DNA of 44,936 bases from Streptomyces sp. PTY087I2 (GTDB taxonomy: Bacteria; Actinomycetota; Actinomycetes; Streptomycetales; Streptomycetaceae): the NCBI RefSeq assembly GCF_001687325.1, contig NZ_LZRD01000042.1, positions 1 through 44,936 of the forward strand. The letters run 5' to 3'. The position numbers were made by a program, and so were the translations under genes. The notes beneath the pieces were generated by a model, which worked only from the letters and a program-made list of their open reading frames with translations, had not been told where the DNA came from and made no database searches. Shown here one piece after another: positions 41,011 to 44,936 of the stretch (its first letter is position 1; each line of letters begins with the position of its first letter).

Positions 41011-41232
41011 TGTATTGATCACGAGCGTTGTTAACGCTGGTTGAGTCTTGATCATGACGAAGACCTCGGGTGTGGTGGAGGTTTCCAAGCTGCACTGCAC
41101 ACGGAGGTCTTCGTGTCCCACCGTAATGCCCGGCTGACCGTGCACGGCAGGCGGATCCTGGTCGAACGCGTCCAGTCCGGCCGTCCTGTCGCACACGTCG
41201 CCGCCGAGATGGACATATCCCGTCCCACCGGC
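41011..41232 (+). mobile_element. IS481-family insertion sequence remnant (5' end only)
   Basis: It begins with TGTATTGATCACGAGCGTTG, a plausible left inverted-repeat end. A GTG at 41113 opens SHRNARLTVHGRRILVERVQ followed by SGRPVAHVAAEMDISRPT, the helix-turn-helix start of IS481-type transposases. The match stops at about 41232, and the sequence then changes to unrelated text, so only ~40 of ~320 residues remain. There is no right end in the window. Downstream (41233-41562) another frame reads VVLTAAGVGYRWWIELACDR, possibly the tail of a gene cut by the insertion; I see nothing else there. Confidence 0.75.
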
Positions 41233-41562
41233 CTTGGTCGTGCTCACCGCGGCCGGAGTCGGCTACCGATGGTGGATCGAGCTGGCCTGCGATCGCGACG
41301 CTGCGCGGCACTGCGGCCGCGAAGTCGCCAGCACCTCGTGGCAGCAGGACGTTGCCGAGGCCCGCGGCATCCCCCTGGCCTCGCCCGCCGGCAGGCGTCG
41401 GGGTGCCCACCGGCGACGGCGGCCGCTTCTTGAAGGAGCCAGGTCGCGGATGGTGGAGTTCGCGCCATCCTTCGTCAAGATCCAGGGGGCCTTGCAGCGG
41501 TCGCGATACTCGTTCCGTCGGCCTTCGGAAGGCCAGGGGAGGGCTCGGAGCGAGGGGGACCG

Positions 41563-42103
41563 ATGGGCGAAGCGCAGACGGAATACGAGGTGCATCAGCA
41601 GCACGAGAAGCTGGTCTGTGCTCGGGCCGACCAGCATGCTCTCACCGCTGTCCAGGACCACGACGAGAGTGCCCCGGACGACGAGGTATTTCGACGCCCT
41701 GATGGATCGCGCGCAGACGCTGATTGCGTACGAGAAGCAGATGCCGACTCTCCTGGCCGAACCGGAGCAGGCACGCAGCGCACGAATCATCTACTGGTCC
41801 TGGCGCATCCAGAGTGCGGTGGCGATTGCCCTGATCTTCGTCTTCCGCCTCTTGGGGCACTCGGACGGCTGGTACTTCCTGGTCGTGCCCCACCTGGTGG
41901 CCACTTTCTTCGGCTGGCTTCTTCAGGCGACCGTGAAGAACCACCTGTCCCGCCGCGACGCATCCCTCGGCCTCCATGCAGTGGGAGTGCTCCTCATCCT
42001 GATCGTCCTGGGCATCCTGTCGCCCTGGTTCATCGTCGCTATCCTGATCGGCTGGGCCGTCGTCGGGACGGCCACTGCGGACGGACAGAAGACGGGGAAG
42101 TGA
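41563..42103 (+). pseudogene. Two-helix membrane protein gene, probable frameshift
   Basis: ATG 41563 has GAGGGGG 4 bases upstream and encodes MGEAQTEYEVHQQHEKLVCA followed by RADQHALTAVQDHDESAPDDE. The continuation lies in the next frame: YFDALMDRAQTLIAYEKQMP, then two long hydrophobic hairpins (SAVAIALIFVFRLLG; LVVPHLVATFFGWLL; AVGVLLILIVLGILSPWFIV). Removing one G near 41688 joins them into ~179 residues ending exactly at a GTGA overlap with the next gene. Function unknown. The break may be real decay or an error. Confidence 0.6.
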
Positions 42104-42766
42104 GCGACGCTCTGGACGCCCAGTTCCGCGACACCGACCGGCGGGTCCGCACCATCGACATGCAGGCGAGCGGCCTCGACAGCCGCCTGGACGACCTAGA
42201 GGGCGAGCACGAGCGGCTGAAGTCCCGGTTCGGCTACACCGAGGACTGGACCCCGACCTGCGGTCCCTCCGGCTTGGAGGCCACGACCGAGGAAGTTGAC
42301 GGCCGGGTCGACGAGCTTGATGACCGCGTCGACACTGCGGAGCGAACGGTGAAGAGGCTCACCCAGCACGTACGGCTGTTGGAAGGCCAGATCCCGGCCG
42401 CTGGGAATATCCGTTCGGCGGACCTGGACACCTTCACCAAGGACCAGCATGTCCTGGCCGCCGCGACGGTGGCTGGCTGGGAAGCCGCCGACGACCTCCT
42501 CACCACCACCCTGCGCACCCACCACCACACCCGGGTACAGCGCTTCCACAACGCGCAGGCCCAGCACCGGGCCACCTGGGAAGAAGCCGTCGCCCTGCTC
42601 GACACCCGCTACAACACCCAGCCCCACGCCAAGGCCGCCACCAAACTGCGCTCCGTCATCGCCCGCGAATCCACCGAGCACCAAAACCTCGCCCGGCAGA
42701 GAGCCGAGGCCCCACACCTTCACCACGGCCCTCGCCGCGCACCATGCGGCCACTGCCGAAAAGTAG
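42100..42766 (+). pseudogene. Coiled-coil protein gene, probable frameshift near its end
   Basis: It starts at GTG 42100 (GTGA overlap). Residues ~1-90 have heptad-like repeats (DTDRRVRTIDMQASGLDSRL; TEEVDGRVDELDDRVDTAER) indicating a coiled coil, followed by a helical domain (AAATVAGWEAADDLLTTTLR). The frame then turns to nonsense after LARQRAEA. Deleting one C in the CCCC run near 42711-42714 restores HTFTTALAAHHAATAEK and a stop at 42764-42766. Without this the frame runs to 42843. Probably a partner of the upstream membrane protein; no known family. Confidence 0.6.
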
Positions 42767-42797
42767 CCGCCTGCTCCTGCCCGCCTGGTTCGCCACC

Positions 42798-42935
42798 GCC
42801 CTCGGCCCGTCGGGTCTCCGAGCCGACGCCCCGCAGCTGGTGACCGCGCCGGTCTGGTCGGGCGTCGTCCCGATGACGCCCGACCGGTACACGGTCTTTG
42901 CCCGTCTGGCCAGCCCGGAGCTCGCCGAGAACTAG
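42798..42935 (+). pseudogene. C-terminal fragment of unknown protein
   Basis: The frame ending at 42935 reads LVTAPVWSGVVPMTPDRYTV followed by FARLASPELAEN. It looks protein-like but has no credible start: the only ATG (42744) lies inside the preceding gene. Left boundary is approximate. Likely remnant. Confidence 0.3.
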
Positions 42936-42984
42936 GTGCTGCCCGTTCAGGATCGGCGAGGACTGCGGCAGGGAAGAGCGTGCC

Positions 42985-43239
42985 ATGTACATCGTGGTCA
43001 ACAGCGACGGAATCGCCGGCTATTGCGGCCAGACCCGGCTAGCTCGGGTCGTACGGCAAGGCGTGGCACGCACAAGTGTCCACCAGCACGCCAGGACTGC
43101 CCGCTCGAAACGCGAAGAGTGGGTGCTGCCGCTCCACCAGAACACCCCAGGCACGTTCGTCGACTGGCTTGAGCGCACTGTCCAAGCCCGGCTCGGCCTG
43201 CCTCAGAGGAACAGCCGATGGCGGGCGACGTCGCCTTGA
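42985..43239 (+). CDS. Small hypothetical protein, 84 aa
   Basis: ATG 42985, with GGGAAG ~9 bases upstream. It begins MYIVVNSDGIAGYCGQTRLA and is basic in the middle (HARTARSKREEW), ending with a helical TFVDWLERTVQARLG segment. No motif I know. The surrounding genes are degraded, so it may also be a remnant although its frame is intact. The frame 43218-43469 that overlaps its end is doubtful. Confidence 0.5.
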   Translation: MYIVVNSDGIAGYCGQTRLARVVRQGVARTSVHQHARTARSKREEWVLPLHQNTPGTFVDWLERTVQARLGLPQRNSRWRATSP

Positions 43240-43491
43240 GCCATGCTGGCATCTTCAAGATCATTTCTCGCTGTGGGTACGTTCACCGGCACACACTCGG
43301 CGCGCAAGTTCGCGACTGCGCGATCTCATTCTCCCCACGCGCTCCGTCGTGGCGTGTGCCCATTCGGGAGCCTGCACACGCTGATCGCCGCCGAGGCACC
43401 GCCGACGGCCACCTGCTCAAGTTCGCCGCCAACCCGCTGACGCTCCACGCCGACAGACGCATCGGCTGACCGCGGCGTCGGCCCGGTGCCG

Positions 43492-43674
43492 TCACGGGCG
43501 TTGGGCGCTGGGGCGCCGGGTGAGGGGGTAGCCGATGTCGAAGGTGTCGGCTGACATCTGGGTGTCGTTGATCTCGACGATGGTGCCGTCGGGGCCGGCG
43601 GTGGTGCGGGTGATGAGCAGGAGCGGGACGCCTCTGGGGAGGTGGAGGCGGTTGCTCTCGGTGGGGGTGGGCAT
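43492..43674 (-). pseudogene. C-terminal remnant of GntR/UTRA-family regulator
   Basis: Sixty codons ending in a stop read LHLPRGVPLLLITRTTAGPD and IVEINDTQMSADTFDIGYPL, the last strands of a UTRA effector domain as in Streptomyces GntR regulators. The winged helix and most of the UTRA domain are absent. Upstream on the same strand the frame changes to unrelated text (an SCFRTWLRPEVKPRLYQRHL stretch, 43710-43790), so at least one deletion or frameshift has occurred. Confidence 0.65.
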
Positions 43675-43689
43675 GCGGCTGCGAGGTCT

Positions 43690-44323
43690 GCAGCTGGATC
43701 GGCCACCACGCGTCTAGGTGCCGCTGGTACAGCCTGGGCTTGACCTCGGGCCTGAGCCAGGTCCGGAAGCAGCTGGCACCGTGCAACTCCGCCAGGCGGT
43801 CGGCGAACTCCGTGAGCCAGTTCAGCCGAGGTCCGCTGTGAGCGATCCGGGACCCGTGACGGCGACCCCAGAAAGCAGCCTGGACGGCATGGAACAGGGC
43901 CTTCCTCTGCGAAGTCGTCTTCGAAGCCCACGATCAATCTTCTCGGCGATCGTCTGGCGTCCTCGCCGTCGATCACGCGCATGCCCCTCCATCATGCCTT
44001 CGTCTGGCCTTGCCCCGGCACCGCGCCGCCACATCGACGATGCGGAGAGCTCTTTCGGCTCGGGTTGATCCGGTGCTCAAGTCCCTCGTCAGCGGTTCGT
44101 TTTCGTCGATACCTCCGGTCCCGGCGACACCACACCGGATCACGCACAACAGGATGCCGGTAGCCGAGGGACCACCTGGGGTCGATGACCTAATAGTGAT
44201 CAAAAGGCTAGCGGATTCCTGCACCCCAACCACTCCCTTGGTTGATTGCTTCAGGCTTGTCAGAAGGGCTGGTCGCTCCGCAATCTGGGTGGGGAATTCT
44301 TTATTCTCTTTTGGAGGTCGAGC
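43690..44323. other. Degraded non-coding stretch before lower-GC gene
   Basis: 634 bases with no intact gene. From ~43700 to 43990 several short minus-strand pieces look protein-like (WLTEFADRLAELHGASCF) but are broken by stops. From ~44150 onward GC content falls and AT-rich words appear (CTTTATTCTCTTTTGG just before the next gene), so the border of a transferred segment is near 44100-44300. No tRNA or inverted repeat seen at the border. Confidence 0.45.
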
Positions 44324-44936
44324 ATGACACAATCACCGAAATTGACCGCTCAAGGAATCGGTGATTCTTTTGGTGTGGCAATCGATTCAATGGGGAATAT
44401 TTATGCCACCGACTATTATAACCAGAAGGTGTGGAGGGTGAAAAGCGGGGGCGATGGAAGCTTGGAGGTATTTGCAACCCTACCCGACCGTGTCGCACAT
44501 TTGGCGCTAGACGACGAGGCGGATTGCGCCTATATCACTACACCTGATGCGCTATGGAAAGTGGCCGGCCTGCACGACACTGTGGACAGCACGCAAAAAA
44601 AGCTCGTCGCTAGCATACCGGGTGCCATAGGCGTCACGTTGGACACGGCCAGGCGTTTTGGATACGTCACTGCGAACGGCGCTCTGCTGAGGGTGGCCCT
44701 GGACGGCCAGCCTGGCACGAATACCACCGAAGTGGCTCGCATTGAAACTGACGAGATCGGCGATGTAGCACTGGATGGAAATAGGGAGAATGCATATGTG
44801 ACCGACGTTAAAGGTGGCTCACTGTTCAAGATTAACCTGGAGAAGGAGACATCAATAAAGGTTGGCGAGAATCTCGGCAACCCTATGGGTGTAACGCTGG
44901 ATGACCTAGGCAATGCCTATGTCACGAGCGGCAAGG
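44324..44936 (+). CDS. NHL/SMP-30-like beta-propeller protein, partial, atypical codon use
   Basis: ATG 44324 has TTGGAGG 6 bases upstream; the frame is open to the window end (204 codons, no stop). Repeated units fit propeller blades: GVAIDSMGNIYATDYYNQKV, VTLDTARRFGYVTANGALL, VALDGNRENAYVTDVKGGSL and VTLDDLGNAYVTSGK, each ~40-45 residues. No signal peptide. Codons ending in A/T (AAA, ATT, GTT, TTG) are far more common than in any other gene here, a sign of recent transfer. Likely a binding or lactonase-type propeller; activity unknown. Confidence 0.75.
   Translation, partial: MTQSPKLTAQGIGDSFGVAIDSMGNIYATDYYNQKVWRVKSGGDGSLEVFATLPDRVAHLALDDEADCAYITTPDALWKVAGLHDTVDSTQKKLVASIPGAIGVTLDTARRFGYVTANGALLRVALDGQPGTNTTEVARIETDEIGDVALDGNRENAYVTDVKGGSLFKINLEKETSIKVGENLGNPMGVTLDDLGNAYVTSGK

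Noticed and set aside
1..44936. CRISPR array, rRNA or tRNA genes
   Set aside because: No regularly spaced short repeats with unique spacers and no sequence with tRNA T-loop/acceptor features were found on either strand by eye.

Overview
The window is chromosomal DNA from a Streptomyces or close relative. Base composition is very high GC with G/C-ending codons, GTG and TTG starts are frequent, genes overlap by four bases (ATGA/GTGA), and the content is typical of the genus: citrate synthase 2, a DmdR1/IdeR-type iron regulator, NsdA-like and XRE/TPR regulators, and MacB-type efflux.

Layout. Accessory left part (1-17 kb): a zinc-finger winged-helix protein; a minus-strand set of HD hydrolase, pterin dehydratase and XRE/TPR regulator; and, divergent from that regulator, a tightly coupled array of five very small, mostly Cys-rich ORFs ending in a PIMT-like methyltransferase (3.97-6.0 kb). 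Next come a lipoprotein, a ~1,736-residue repeat protein whose N-terminus carries the LQR-x-x-GNAA motif known from proteins linked to extracellular contractile injection systems, and two small unknown genes. From 13.1 to 17.3 kb on the minus strand lie a catalytic-domain-only alanyl-tRNA synthetase paralogue (with a possible leaderless leader peptide), two tandem paralogous AlkB-like 2-oxoglutarate/Fe(II) oxygenases and a uridine-kinase-like P-loop kinase. The last three are translationally coupled, and I find this the most intriguing gene set here.

Conserved core (17.3-41 kb): cupin regulator and methyltransferase, citA, pdxH, a standalone structured small RNA with a 12-codon ORF, beta-propeller phytase, a PAS/PAS/GAF protein, a GC-rich tandem repeat block, a MacB-type ABC/HlyD/lipoprotein operon divergent from a two-component system, a SIS-domain protein with a DasR-like site, dmdR1, an alpha/beta hydrolase lacking its serine nucleophile, an ABC exporter with a one-base frameshift in the permease, a prim-pol protein, an NsdA-like regulator and a Pro/Gln-rich membrane protein.

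Right end (41-44.9 kb): decayed accessory DNA with a truncated IS481-type transposase, frameshifted genes, a GntR fragment and finally a lower-GC partial beta-propeller gene that runs off the window. All functional calls come from reading motifs by eye. No database search was run.
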